Origin: Muribaculaceae bacterium | Lineage (GTDB): Bacteria > Bacteroidota > Bacteroidia > Bacteroidales > Muribaculaceae | NCBI GenBank assembly: GCA_017555085.1 | Contig: JAFZHD010000040.1 | Coordinates: 1-64,000, forward strand | Reading direction: 5' to 3' | Length of the DNA: 64,000 bases | Shown: positions 16,988 through 27,069 of the stretch, piece after piece | Numbering within the stretch: position 1 is the first letter of the stretch | Layout of the letters: each line of letters opens with the position of its first letter | Translations under genes and position numbers: made by a program | The notes under the pieces: model-generated | What the model was told of the DNA's origin: nothing | Database searches by the model: none | Seen by the model: the letters and a program-made list of their open reading frames with translations, nothing else

Positions 16988-19174
16988 TTAATACTCGTCC
17001 CAGATGTCTCGGTGGTTGTAGTATTCAAGCGGGTTGTAGTCATAGAGTTTGTCGCAACTGCCTCTGACCAAAATGCCTTCGGGCGAGTCGGGATATCGCT
17101 CGGCGAGAGTTTTGTGTTGGTCAAGTTCATAGAGCAGAGCCGTGTCGGTGATATATGGTAATGCCTCTTTTGCCATTTTGTTGGCGCGGGCAATGGCGAT
17201 TTCGGTGTATTCTTCTTCATCCCATTGTCGTTGGCGACATACTTGTAACCAATGATAATGAGCCAAACTATAATGAGTCAATGGCCAACATAATTCAAAC
17301 GAGTTTTTGAGACCAATGGCAAAGCGAGCCATGTGTGTGGCTTTGCGAGCCGGGTCGTCAGTGAGGGCTATGGCCTGTTCTAGTGCAAGCATTTTGCAAG
17401 CAAAGTCATATTTGAATTCCTTTGTGTTCTTGTCTTGAATATTTCTGTTTACAAACGGGTCGCAATAGAGCGTGACATTAAGGTGATTTTTGAAATCAGG
17501 GCTCACGCGGCCAAGATATTTCACGGCATCGGCATAGCGCATGTGTCGCAAGCATAATGTGCCCACGATGTCGTTCAGGTAGTTGCTGTCAACATAACTG
17601 CGCTCGTTTATAAAGCGGTCAAACTCGGTAGTGGGGTTGAGGGTGGCTTGCACATATTGTGCGGCAGCATCAACGCCGATGGTGTCAATCATCGAAAAGA
17701 AATGATTGCTATAATCGTAGTAATTGTGAGTATCAAGATATCGGAACTCGTTGCGTGACATAATGGTGACAGAGTCGGTAGTCCAATCATAATCACGGAC
17801 ATATCCGACGAGATTGCAAAGCAAGTTTTCGCTCATATTAGCCATTTGCAGGGCTTTGGTGGTTCTGCCGGCTTTGAGCATTCGTGGGCAAACTTCGGAA
17901 ATGAGAATTCGGCGCATAGCGTCATTCCAATAGTAATAAGGGCTGTAACAAGCCGAAATGATCTCGGCCGAGTAGTTTTTGATGCTGTCGGTCAAGTATT
18001 CCGCAATTTTGCCGTCAAACCATTGCATTTGCTTGTGCAGTTTGTTTTCGTATGCTGTGTTGTAGTTTGATGTTTTGGCATCGAGATAGATGCGGAAAAC
18101 TTTTATAGACTCGTCAATGAATGGGGTTGAACGCGCGCTTTCGGCCAATTTTAGTGCTTGCGACGCTTTGGCCGTGTTGCCTTCAAGGTCGTGCAAGAAT
18201 GCCAAGGTGTAATGCCACATGGCGGGGTTGTCGCAGTTTTTGCTGCGAATGATTTTGTTGCATAAGTCACGAAGATCGCGAAGTTGTCCGTCAAATTTAC
18301 GGTCGGTTTTTTCAGGGTCAAATCCGATGATGCCTTGCGGCTCATAACTGCGGACTATTCCTTGAAGCGCGCTTGTGACAAAATCGCTATTGGGTGCATA
18401 TTTGTGCATGAGCTCTATTGCTGTGACATAATAACTCTCGTAACCTTTAGCTTTGGAACAGTATGTCAAAGACCCGAAGTCGCCCATTTTTGCATAATGC
18501 GTCATGGCTTCATCATTGTGATTTAGCTCAAATTCAGCTCCGGCAATGTAGGGGTGAATGATTTGTCGCATGAGGTTGTCTTCAGGAAGTTTAGAAGCTT
18601 CGTTGTTCCAAATGTCAACACATTCTTGATAGCGCTTCAATGTGAATAATGCTCTGACGGCTTGCAACAAATAGCGGTCGCGCAGACGAGGCGAAGTTGC
18701 CGATAAAGCTTTGTCGGCAATTTCTTCGAGCGTCATGCCGGTTACTGATCTCATTGTGGGATAGTGCCAATGCGAATTGTTAATCAGGCGGTTGTATTCG
18801 TTGGCTTTGGCCAATAGCAAGAAGTCGAGAATTTCTTGATCGTTCTTGGTAATCCACTCAATGAAACGGTTTTCGTAGGTGAGCGTGGGGTTATTGTAGA
18901 TTTGCTTAAATTAGATGAATGGCATCTTGTATACAGCATAGTGTATGTCACCGTATGGAATGCTATCATGGGTTAATGCCTTCCATTCGTTGCAGTTGGT
19001 CTTGCGTTCGGTGACAACATCGTCGGCGTAATTGGGAATAGTGACAATGCTATCGTTGTGCACTCTGAACAAAGGTGCGGCAGTGGGACGGTAGGTGGGA
19101 AACCAACAAGCCGAGGCCTTAACGGCAGAGACGATTGTAAGCAGGCTAATAAGCCAAAATTTGAGAGATTTCAT
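16988..19174 (-). pseudogene. Large secreted helical-repeat protein interrupted by an in-frame stop
   Basis: From the ATG at 19172-19174 the frame encodes a signal peptide (MKSLKFWLISLLTIVSAVKA) and ACWFPTYRPTAAP. After 87 codons it meets a TAA (complement of 18911-18913). Reading on in the same frame gives coherent protein (FKQIYNNPTLTYENRFIEW) that joins a 610-codon open frame ending at 16988. The total would be about 727 residues. The C-terminal part looks like helical, TPR-like repeats. A single base change would restore the frame, so it is a recent pseudogene, a sequencing error or a stop read through. The start overlaps the upstream lipoprotein gene by 29 bases. The family is unknown to me. 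Confidence 0.75.
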
Positions 19175-20090
19175 AGTCAGAGTAGTTTTGGAGTTGTGTG
19201 TTGTCGAGATGATAGATGATGTTGCAATTGTCGGGTTTGCCCAGCTTGTCTTCAACGAATTGTTTTACAGCCATGATTTCGGTAGCGGTTGGGCGTTCTT
19301 TTCTTATGCTTTTTGTTGGAGAGTCGGTAGTGTCATTTTCATTGACTATTGACACAAAATTGTTGCTGTCAAACAATACTCCCCACCCAAAAGCCGGATA
19401 GGCATAGTCTAGCGGAATGGGATATTCAACCGATTTGACATAGGGCTTGACATGGTTGATGTCGAGAATGGAATTTCGGGTATTGGGACTTTTTATGGCT
19501 CCGGTGTTGTAAAGCATCAGCACACCACGGTTGGCGGGCGGAGCCGACTCGCCAAGTTGGTGCAATCTTACAGTGATGCTCAATTCCATGCCGAGCGAAT
19601 CGAGATGCTCTTTTGTCGAACGGCACAGGTTTTCGTAGATGTTTTTTGTCGTTTGGGTCCAGTCGCAGTCTAACTGCAACTCATTTATTTTGCCGCAATT
19701 GTTGTAGTTGCACATGGCAATCATGCGCTCGGCAATGAGAAAGGCATATTCGGCCTCTTTGCCTTCGATATGGCGCAAAGCATCAAGTGTGATGAATGCA
19801 ACGGGAACAATTTCGACACTGTCGGGTACTGCCGACGCAAATTTTGTTGTGGCAATGGGCACAACTGTAAAGTCTTCGACCGCGACATCAAACATGTGAA
19901 GGTAAATGCGGGCAATGTCGTGTTTTTTGATAAACGCCTGTTCGGCCGAGTCGAGGTCAAACACGGTTTTCCAGTGATACATTGCTTTTTGTGGGGGTGT
20001 TTTTGTGGCTTCTGAACCGCATTGGGTGAAGCCTACGACGATTAAAGCAGCCGCAATAATCGTGATGCAAGATTTGAATGGGTTTTTCAT
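19146..20090 (-). CDS. Lipoprotein, possible TIM-barrel-like (DUF3142-like) protein
   Basis: This 314-residue protein has a lipoprotein signal ending GFTQCGS (Cys about residue 24). The mature part contains IARIYLHMFDVAVE, ELQLDCDWTQTTKNIYENL and YPIPLDYAYPAFGWGVLF. The spacing and the acidic motif after a beta strand resemble the sugar-hydrolase-like TIM barrels of DUF3142 proteins. That family call is tentative. It overlaps the start of the interrupted gene downstream, so the two were probably co-translated. Upstream, three AATGTATG repeats (20164-20192) and a -7-like TAAATTTG (complement of 20118-20125) are present. Confidence 0.65.
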   Translation of the reverse strand: MKNPFKSCITIIAAALIVVGFTQCGSEATKTPPQKAMYHWKTVFDLDSAEQAFIKKHDIARIYLHMFDVAVEDFTVVPIATTKFASAVPDSVEIVPVAFITLDALRHIEGKEAEYAFLIAERMIAMCNYNNCGKINELQLDCDWTQTTKNIYENLCRSTKEHLDSLGMELSITVRLHQLGESAPPANRGVLMLYNTGAIKSPNTRNSILDINHVKPYVKSVEYPIPLDYAYPAFGWGVLFDSNNFVSIVNENDTTDSPTKSIRKERPTATEIMAVKQFVEDKLGKPDNCNIIYHLDNTQLQNYSDYEISQILAY

Positions 20091-20163
20091 AAATATGTGT
20101 TTTTGAAAATAGTATTACAAATTTAAGAAATTAGAGTCAAAATAAAAATGGCATTTTATCCAA

Positions 20164-20196
20164 AATGTATGAAATGTATGCTACAATGTATGAAAT
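20164..20196. repeat. Short direct repeats upstream of the lipoprotein gene
   Basis: AATGTATG occurs at 20164, 20173 and 20185, two copies extended as AATGTATGAAAT. They lie 40-70 bases upstream of a -7-like box, where an operator would be expected. No regulator can be named. Confidence 0.35.
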
Positions 20197-20204
20197 TTTA
20201 TGGC

Positions 20205-20239
20205 ACAAAAAAAAGATGCCGTGGGGAGCACGGCATCTT
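20205..20239 (-). terminator. Terminator of the GH73 gene
   Basis: AAGATGCCGTG (20213-20223) pairs with CACGGCATCTT (20229-20239). On the minus strand a run of T (complement of 20206-20214) follows. Confidence 0.8.
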
Positions 20240-20264
20240 GTGGGAGTGAGATATAAAAGTCGTT

Positions 20265-22391
20265 TTATCTGATGGCGAGTTTGGCTGTGATGCGAGAGCC
20301 GTCGGCGAGTGTTGCCACTGCAACATAGATGCCGGGGTTGATGGTTGTTGCATCGATTTGCTCGTTGGCTTGTGCAACGATTGCGCCGGTCATTGCCACG
20401 AGTGTGATGTTGGCGGCTTGTGCGCCTTCAACTGCGATAACGCCGTTGCTTATCACGATTGCTGCATCGTTGTTTGCCACAATGTCGTCAATGCCCGAGG
20501 GCGCTGTTGCTGTGTATTTGGCAACGCCTTGCTTGGGGATCAACACCCAAAGGTGAACTTTGTTGTTCTCAACTTGTGAGAGTGCGGTTGACACAAATGT
20601 TGCGTTGCTCACGCCTGATGAGCCGAGAACAGGGAAACTCTTGATTTTTGTGGCCGAAACTTCTCCGCCTGTGGTGTTGATGAGGTTGAGATAACCTTGT
20701 TGAACACCTGTTGTATATGACACTGCTGCGGCGAGTGAGAATTGTCCGAATGTGAAGGGAGTGTAGCATGAGCCAATCATGTTGTTGTCAACTGCGGCTG
20801 CCGATAATTGGCGAATGAGTGTGCCCGATGCCGAGAACAATGCGGGATAACCGGCTTTGCCTGTTGCCCAGAAAGTGCCGTCGCTGTTTACTTTGATGTC
20901 AATAACTGCAAATCCGCCGCCGAGGTCATAGTCGGTGCCGTTGGCGTTTTTGAGAGTGATAACCGTGGGAGTTGCTGATGCTGTACCGTTTGTTACGGTG
21001 TAAACATAGATTTTGCCGGCATATCCGGTGTTTGATGTAAAGTAGAGTTTACCGTTGTTGATTGTTCCTGATGCGCTCATCAAGTCGCCCGAACGAGCAC
21101 CGTGGTTGGTGGTTTCGAGAACGAGTGAGGGTGCTGCCGCATCGCTGCTCCAACTATAAACGCGAAGCGCGCCTGTTGCGCTTGTGGAGAGGTTACATGC
21201 CACGATTGTGCCGCCCATGTTGGCTACCGATGAGAGCATATATGATTCTTTGGCAATGCCGGTGGTGTTCAATGAACTTGTAAGAGCGCCGGTCATGGCG
21301 TTAACGATGCGAATGTAGCCGCAGCCGTTGTCGGTGTCGCGTTGCACAACATAGAGTTTGTTGTCTTTCAATGCCATGTTGCGAGTCAAGTCGTTGGCGG
21401 GGTTCATCCATGATGTTGATGAACCGTTAACAGCCGAGTAGCACCAATCGGTAGAGAAACTGTTGGGAACGGCAGTGGGTGTAGATGAAGGAGTGTCGTT
21501 GCCCCCAGTGTTGCCGTTGTCGCCCGAATTATCGCCTGTGAGTGTGCCAGTACAGTTGATTTCGATGCGTTTCATGTTTGTGCCGCTACCGCTTTGAACA
21601 GCGATGTAGCCGCTATATGTGCCTGCGTTGAGTGCTGTGTTGAGAGCGACAGAGATGGTGCCACCGGTGAGGTCGTTCCAGTTTGATGATTTGGTAACTT
21701 TGAATGCCGATGAACTGCTGTTGACATAGATAATGTCGCTGAGGTTTTGGCCGGTGATTGTAACCGATGTTCCGCGTGATGTTCCGCCACAAGTTGCCGA
21801 GAGGCTGATAGATGTTTTGCTTGCGGTGAGTGAAGCCGATGTTGTGGGTGCGCTACCCATCATTTGGGTGTAGAGGTTCAAGATTTTTGTGCCATATTCG
21901 GTTGCGGCTGCCCATTTGCCGCCGAGGTCTTCCCAGTTAGGAGCCGAGCCGCGGGTTACATATTTGAAACGGGGGTCGATGAGCGTTTCGCCCGAGGGGA
22001 TAGCCTTGGTGCATGCATAGGCATAAAGGTGTTGGATTTGTGCAGTAACACCTTCTTTCACGGTTGAGAATTGGCAGCCTTTTTGGCCTAATTGAGTTAC
22101 GCCAAGACCGCAATAGTTGTGGTCATCGGGAGTAACGGCTGTGCCACCGGTGTATTTGAACCAACCTGTTTCGACAATTGATTGGCAAAGGGCGATGTCG
22201 CCACGAAGGCCATATTTGGCCGAAACAGCGATAAATTGTTCTGCGATTTCGCGGTCAAATGAACTGTTTTGCGCTTTTACGAAGTTGTAAAGTTGGTCGG
22301 CAGTAGCCTCATTTGTACCTAAAATGGGGGTTGCTGCAAACATCACGGCAAAGAGATTGAGGAGGAGTGTCGAGATAAAAAATCGTTTCAT
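20265..22391 (-). CDS. Secreted GH73-type N-acetylglucosaminidase with T9SS-like C-terminal domain
   Basis: This 708-residue protein has a signal peptide (1-19). Residues about 30-185 form a glucosaminidase (LYZ2/GH73-like) domain, seen in FIAVSAKYGLRGDIALCQSI, VETGWFKYTGG and HNYCGLGVT. The Glu in SIVETGWF is the likely acid catalyst that cleaves peptidoglycan glycan strands. An Ig/BACON-like domain (about 190-290), a Gly/Asn/Thr linker, a repeat-rich propeller-like region (about 315-630) and a beta-rich C-terminus ending RITAKLAIR follow. The last looks like a type IX secretion sorting domain. Cell-surface delivery is inferred from that end. A terminator lies just downstream. Confidence 0.82.
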   Translation of the reverse strand: MKRFFISTLLLNLFAVMFAATPILGTNEATADQLYNFVKAQNSSFDREIAEQFIAVSAKYGLRGDIALCQSIVETGWFKYTGGTAVTPDDHNYCGLGVTQLGQKGCQFSTVKEGVTAQIQHLYAYACTKAIPSGETLIDPRFKYVTRGSAPNWEDLGGKWAAATEYGTKILNLYTQMMGSAPTTSASLTASKTSISLSATCGGTSRGTSVTITGQNLSDIIYVNSSSSAFKVTKSSNWNDLTGGTISVALNTALNAGTYSGYIAVQSGSGTNMKRIEINCTGTLTGDNSGDNGNTGGNDTPSSTPTAVPNSFSTDWCYSAVNGSSTSWMNPANDLTRNMALKDNKLYVVQRDTDNGCGYIRIVNAMTGALTSSLNTTGIAKESYMLSSVANMGGTIVACNLSTSATGALRVYSWSSDAAAPSLVLETTNHGARSGDLMSASGTINNGKLYFTSNTGYAGKIYVYTVTNGTASATPTVITLKNANGTDYDLGGGFAVIDIKVNSDGTFWATGKAGYPALFSASGTLIRQLSAAAVDNNMIGSCYTPFTFGQFSLAAAVSYTTGVQQGYLNLINTTGGEVSATKIKSFPVLGSSGVSNATFVSTALSQVENNKVHLWVLIPKQGVAKYTATAPSGIDDIVANNDAAIVISNGVIAVEGAQAANITLVAMTGAIVAQANEQIDATTINPGIYVAVATLADGSRITAKLAIR

Positions 22392-22506
22392 GAAATATTA
22401 TTCGGTTAAGTTGATTGTTAGCGTATAATATGGCAATTTAATTCCGAGTGCAAAGTAAGTGATTTTTTGCGAGATAACTATTATTTTAGGGCGTGTTTAT
22501 GTCTAT

Positions 22507-22547
22507 AAAAAACGAGGTTTCTCCGTCAAAATCAGAGAAACCTCGTT
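22507..22547 (-). terminator. Terminator of the POT transporter gene
   Basis: AACGAGGTTTCTC (22511-22523) pairs with GAGAAACCTCGTT (22535-22547). T bases follow on the minus strand. Confidence 0.85.
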
Positions 22548-22567
22548 GTGGGTATTGTTGAGGAATG

Positions 22568-24076
22568 TTATTTGGCTACTCGTTCAAGCCATTTAACCAT
22601 TCCGAGCATTACGCCCATTGAGATGAGACATACTACAAGGAACACTGTCCAACATTGCCAGATGGGAATTGCGTTGTACATAAGAGGGCCAATCCACAAG
22701 AGCAAGTTGCCAACGGCAGTAGCACCGAGCCACAAACCTTGGCAAAGACCTTGCAAGTGCTTGGGAGCAATCTTTGATACGAATGACAAACCGAGGGGAG
22801 AAATGAACAATTCGGCAACAGTCAAGAAGAAGTAGAGGGCGATGAGTACCCATGCGCCTGCTTTAACTTGTTCGGCAACAGGGAGTGCGCGGTAAGCGTC
22901 GGCCGAGGGATAGTTCATATACAATGAGTATGCTGCCAAGAACAAGTAGGCAAGACCGGCGATGAGCATACCGATTGCAATTTTGCGAGGTGTAGAGATT
23001 TCTTTGCCGCGTTTAGACAATGCACCGAAAATCCACATTACAACAGGAGTGAGCACAATCACGAAGAATGGGTTAACTGCTTGCCAAATTTCGGGAGCGA
23101 TAGTTGTTGTGTCAACGAAGTCGCGAGCAAACAATGAGAGTGAAGTACCGTTTTGGTGGAATGAGAACCAGAAGAAGATAACCACGCCAAGCACTGCGAG
23201 AAGAGCATAGATGCGTTGTTTGATTTCTTGTGCCATGGCTTTCTTTTCTTCGGCAGTATATTCAACAGTTGCAGCCGCTTCTTTCTTTCCGGGGGTGGGG
23301 TACATCTTTTTAGTAACGATGAACACAATCAAAGAGATGAACATCGCTGCTACTGATGCCATGAATGAGTAGTGGATACCTTCGTTGAAGATTTGGAGGT
23401 ATTTGCCACAAGACTCAGCCATGTTGGCAATGTTGCCGCCACATTCGGCCATGAGGGCTTGCAAGTTAGAGAGGTTAGCCATTGCTTCGCCTTCGGCGAT
23501 GTATTGGTGGCAGAGTGCGGGAAGGCTCGCATTGTATGTCATTGCGTGTGATTCAAGCCACCAGCTTCTCAACAAGGGAGCAACGAAAGGCGCGATGAGA
23601 CCGCCAATGTTGATGAATACGTAGAAGATTTGGAAGCCCGAGTCGCGTTGGTTTGAGTATTTGGGGTCGTCATACATTTGGCCCACGATTGCTTGCAAGT
23701 TGCCTTTGAACAAACCGTTACCAAATGCGATGAAGAACAATGCCACGCAAGTAAGAACGAGCAATGAAGTTGAGTTTTGTGCAGTTGCGAGAATGGGAAT
23801 TGACAATGCAACATAACCCAATGCCATCACGATGAGACCTGACATGATAGTGCCTTTGTAGTTTTGAGTTTTGTCGGCAATGAAACCGCCAGCCAAACTC
23901 AATACATAGATACCGGCATAGAAAAATGAATAGATTAACGAACTTGTTTCTTCGCTAACGCCAAATTTAGAACATAAGAACAACACGAGAACGGCGTTCA
24001 TGATGTAATAACCAAAGCGTTCGCCCATGTTGGCAAGGGCGGCAGGAATAAGTCCTTTGGGATGGTTTTTAAACAT
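22568..24076 (-). CDS. Proton-dependent oligopeptide transporter (POT/PTR2, MFS)
   Basis: This 502-residue major-facilitator protein has about 12-14 membrane helices. The N-terminus GLIPAALANMGERFGYYIMNAVLVLFL contains the POT-family ExxER-like segment (GERFGYY). The PTR2-type signature FQIFYVFINIGGLIAPF follows near residue 150. Members import di- and tripeptides with H+. It lies 54 bases downstream of sufE on the same strand. Confidence 0.92.
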   Translation of the reverse strand: MFKNHPKGLIPAALANMGERFGYYIMNAVLVLFLCSKFGVSEETSSLIYSFFYAGIYVLSLAGGFIADKTQNYKGTIMSGLIVMALGYVALSIPILATAQNSTSLLVLTCVALFFIAFGNGLFKGNLQAIVGQMYDDPKYSNQRDSGFQIFYVFINIGGLIAPFVAPLLRSWWLESHAMTYNASLPALCHQYIAEGEAMANLSNLQALMAECGGNIANMAESCGKYLQIFNEGIHYSFMASVAAMFISLIVFIVTKKMYPTPGKKEAAATVEYTAEEKKAMAQEIKQRIYALLAVLGVVIFFWFSFHQNGTSLSLFARDFVDTTTIAPEIWQAVNPFFVIVLTPVVMWIFGALSKRGKEISTPRKIAIGMLIAGLAYLFLAAYSLYMNYPSADAYRALPVAEQVKAGAWVLIALYFFLTVAELFISPLGLSFVSKIAPKHLQGLCQGLWLGATAVGNLLLWIGPLMYNAIPIWQCWTVFLVVCLISMGVMLGMVKWLERVAK

Positions 24077-24130
24077 AATCTAAATTGTTTATGAAGTTAG
24101 TAATTAATTGAATTTTCGGTGATTAGGTGT

Positions 24131-24556
24131 TTAAATGCTGCCTTTGGCCTTGAATGCGAGGGCATACATCTTGATTTGTTTCACCATTGCCACGAGGCCG
24201 TTGCTGCGTGTGGGCGAAAGGTGCTCGGCGAGGCCTATTTTCTCAACAAAGTAGAGGTCGGCATTGATGATGTCGTCGGGGCTTTGGCCCGAAAGCACTT
24301 TGATGAGCAATGAAATGATGCCTTTCACGATGATGGCATCGCTGTCGGCGGTGTAAACCACCTTGCCGTCGTTCATCTCGGCGTTGAGCCACACGCGGCT
24401 TTGGCAACCTTCGATGATGTGAGAGGGTGTTTTATACTGCTCGTCGATGGCGGGGAGGGCGTTGCCGAGGTCGATGATGTAGGCATAGCGGTCCATCCAA
24501 TCCTCGATGTCGCAGAATTCTTCAATGATTTCGTCTTGTATTTGATTGATAGTCAT
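24131..24556 (-). CDS. sufE: SufE family cysteine desulfurase activator
   Basis: This 141-residue protein matches SufE, which accepts sulfur from the desulfurase SufS during Fe-S cluster assembly. The acceptor Cys lies in IEGCQSRVWL (about residue 51), followed by the family segments SDAIIVKGIISLLIKVLSG and LSPTRSNGL. SufS and other suf genes are not in the window. It sits between an M28 peptidase gene and the POT transporter. Confidence 0.94.
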   Translation of the reverse strand: MTINQIQDEIIEEFCDIEDWMDRYAYIIDLGNALPAIDEQYKTPSHIIEGCQSRVWLNAEMNDGKVVYTADSDAIIVKGIISLLIKVLSGQSPDDIINADLYFVEKIGLAEHLSPTRSNGLVAMVKQIKMYALAFKAKGSI

Positions 24557-24565
24557 TGTGTATGA

Positions 24566-25546
24566 TTATTTTTCGTTATATATGGTGTTAAGAACCGTTT
24601 GTCCCACTGCTTTGAGCGAGTTGCGGTCGATTGATTTCATGTCGTCGTTGAGGGTGTGCCACGTCGAGGGGAACGAGCCGGTGGCTGGGTTGGCACATTC
24701 AATGATGTCGATGCAAGGAATGCCTGCCGCATTGATGTGGAAATGGTCGTCGGTCACGGCGCCTCGTTGGGTGTTGACAAATGTGTTGCCATATCCGGCG
24801 GCATTGGCCGTAGCCCACACTTTGTTCACGATGTTGGGCGCGAGATAGTCAGAGAAGCCTTCGCGATAGAAACGGGCATCAAGTCCGCCGACTATGTCGA
24901 GCAAGATGCCATACATCGGTCGGGTTGTTGCATCATAAGGCATGTTTTTTACCCAATACTGAGTGCCGAGACACCACGAATTGTCTTCGCCGCCAGTGTC
25001 GCCATAGTCTTCGGCATCGGTAAACAACAGGTCAACGCCCACCGCAGGCATGCGCACGGCGAGGTTGCGGGCTATTTCGAGCAACACGCCTACACCGCTG
25101 CCGCCGTCGTTAGCGCCGGGAATTGGTGTTTTGTGCTTGGCGGGGTCTTTCTCGGCATCGGCCCAAGGGCGAGTGTCCCAATGGGCGAGGAGCAAAACGC
25201 GTTTTGTCGCTTGGCGGTTGTATTGAGCAAAAATGTTGATGGCGGGTAAGCGATCGCCGTTAAAGGCTGTGAGGGTCGCGCGTTGGCACATAACAGTATC
25301 GGCCTTGAATTGATTTAGTTGGCTGACAATCCATTGTGCACAATTTTTGTGGCCCGATGTGCCCGGCACACGAGGCCCGAAATTGACCTGTGTTGCCACA
25401 AAGTTATAGGCACTGTCGGCATTAAATTGCGGGTATGAGACAGCAACAACCTGCTCGGCTGTGCGGTTGTCGGCGTTGGCCGACCCGGCATTGCAAGCAG
25501 TTGCTATAAGACTCATTATAAGTAGTGCTAAAACCTGAATTTTCAT
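24566..25546 (-). CDS. M28 family zinc peptidase/glutaminyl cyclase-like lipoprotein
   Basis: This 326-residue protein has a lipobox (ATACNAG, Cys about residue 18). The metal site is recognisable in LLAHWDTRPWAD, PGANDGGSGVGVLLE, FTDAEDYGD and DDHFHINAAGIPCIDII. The family includes aminopeptidases and glutaminyl-peptide cyclotransferases, and these cannot be told apart here. Lipid anchoring puts it on the periplasmic side or cell surface. It lies nine bases upstream of sufE. Confidence 0.88.
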   Translation of the reverse strand: MKIQVLALLIMSLIATACNAGSANADNRTAEQVVAVSYPQFNADSAYNFVATQVNFGPRVPGTSGHKNCAQWIVSQLNQFKADTVMCQRATLTAFNGDRLPAINIFAQYNRQATKRVLLLAHWDTRPWADAEKDPAKHKTPIPGANDGGSGVGVLLEIARNLAVRMPAVGVDLLFTDAEDYGDTGGEDNSWCLGTQYWVKNMPYDATTRPMYGILLDIVGGLDARFYREGFSDYLAPNIVNKVWATANAAGYGNTFVNTQRGAVTDDHFHINAAGIPCIDIIECANPATGSFPSTWHTLNDDMKSIDRNSLKAVGQTVLNTIYNEK

Positions 25547-25566
25547 ATCCGTATTATTCCAATCTC

Positions 25567-25574
25567 CAAAGATA
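25567..25574 (-). promoter_or_regulatory. -7 box upstream of the M28 peptidase gene
   Basis: The complement reads TATCTTTG, a full -7 match, 20 bases before the ATG. No clear -33 TTG is present. Confidence 0.45.
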
Positions 25575-25650
25575 CAAAAAACTTGTGGAATAACGGCAGA
25601 TATTATTGAAAATTGAGGCGATTAGCGCCGCGGAAAGATGTTTGCGAGAC

Positions 25651-27066
25651 CTAACTTCGAGAGAGTGTTTTGGTGTGGGTGATGCACTCGGGCACTTCTT
25701 TGAGGTAGTGGGTCACATAGATGAGTGTGAGTCGGTCACGGCGAGTGAGATGATTGATGATTGCGCGAATGCTGCGTTTGCGCGCCATGTCAAGTCCGTG
25801 TAACGGCTCGTCAAGAATGAGCAGTTCGGGCTGTTTGATGAGCGTGCGAGCAAGCAGGGCAAGGCGTTGTTCGCCGGTTGACAGAGTGTTGAAACGGCGG
25901 TCGGCAAGATGCTCGATGTGCAAGATGTTGAGCCAACGGAGTGCTTCGGCATGTTGCTGTGGTGTTACGCGGCGAAAATCGCCGATAGTGTTGTTGAGGC
26001 CTTGTGCCACCATTGACACCACATCGCTTGTGGCGTTGAAATAGAGGTGCATTTCGGGCGAAATGTAGCCGATGCGGCTCTTGATGTCCCAAATGGTTTC
26101 GCCTGTGCCTCGTTTGTTGTCAAAGAGGGTGATGTCGTTGCTATATCCTTGGGGATTGTCGGCGTTAACGAGGCTGAGGAGTGTCGATTTGCCCGAGCCG
26201 TTAGGACCCGACAAGGCCCAACATTCGCCGGCTTTTACTGTCCATGACACATTGTCGACAATGGTGCGGTGGCCATATTTCACTTTGCAGTTGTTGAGGT
26301 TGAGCACGGTTGTGGTGTCGGGGTTGACGGGTGTTCGGCGCTTGGGCAGACTCTCGATGTCGATTGCGTAGTCAAACAGATGCACAAGATTGTTGCGCAA
26401 GGTGTCGATGTCACCGCTGCGGTTTATGGGTTGACCGATGACAAGATTGCTGACCGGAATAACGGTGGTTGTGGCGGGGTGAATATCGACGGTGTTGCAG
26501 AGCAACATGATGACATTGACGCCTTGGGCTGTTATTTCGCTGATGGTCTGGTCAAGCATTTGTCGCGACGCGCTGTCAAGGCCGATGTAGGGATTGTCGA
26601 GAATGAGCACTTGCGGCAGGTCAAAGAGCAGGTTGATGATGAGCAGTTTGCGCAACTCGCCGCTTGACAGATAGTTAATGTGCTTGTCGTCAACATCGTT
26701 GAGGCGCAATCGTTTGCATAGTTCTTTCCAACGGGGCGATAGCGCTCGTTGGCCCATGATTTGTGCCACTGTGGGCACTTCGTCGTTCATCATCGACTCA
26801 AATCGTTGCTGATAGTAGGCCACTGACAGTCCGGCAAGCGAGTGAATGTCATAAAACTCGATGCTGCGAATGGTCATTTTGTCGGCTTCTCCTTTGAGGC
26901 GGTTGGTGCAGATGTTCCACCCTTTTTCGAGAATGCGTCCGAGGGTTGATTTGCCCGAGCCGTTAGGTCCGATGATGGCAGTGATGCCACGGGGAATGGT
27001 TATGTGGTGGGGATTTTGCAGTTTAACCCCTTGATATTGCAGAGTGTCGCTAATAAGTTGAATCAT
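25651..27066 (-). CDS. Duplicated ABC ATPase (ModF-like)
   Basis: This 471-residue soluble protein contains two ABC ATPase domains. The first has Walker A GPNGSGKSTLG near residue 34, signature LSSGELRKLL and Walker B QVLILDNPYIG. The second has GPNGSGKSTLL near residue 292, signature LSTGEQRLAL and LLILDEPLHGLD. This layout matches ModF-type proteins, once linked to molybdate transport. No permease lies nearby, so its partner is unknown. It starts four bases after menA. Confidence 0.87.
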   Translation of the reverse strand: MIQLISDTLQYQGVKLQNPHHITIPRGITAIIGPNGSGKSTLGRILEKGWNICTNRLKGEADKMTIRSIEFYDIHSLAGLSVAYYQQRFESMMNDEVPTVAQIMGQRALSPRWKELCKRLRLNDVDDKHINYLSSGELRKLLIINLLFDLPQVLILDNPYIGLDSASRQMLDQTISEITAQGVNVIMLLCNTVDIHPATTTVIPVSNLVIGQPINRSGDIDTLRNNLVHLFDYAIDIESLPKRRTPVNPDTTTVLNLNNCKVKYGHRTIVDNVSWTVKAGECWALSGPNGSGKSTLLSLVNADNPQGYSNDITLFDNKRGTGETIWDIKSRIGYISPEMHLYFNATSDVVSMVAQGLNNTIGDFRRVTPQQHAEALRWLNILHIEHLADRRFNTLSTGEQRLALLARTLIKQPELLILDEPLHGLDMARKRSIRAIINHLTRRDRLTLIYVTHYLKEVPECITHTKTLSRS

Positions 27067-27069
27067 AAA

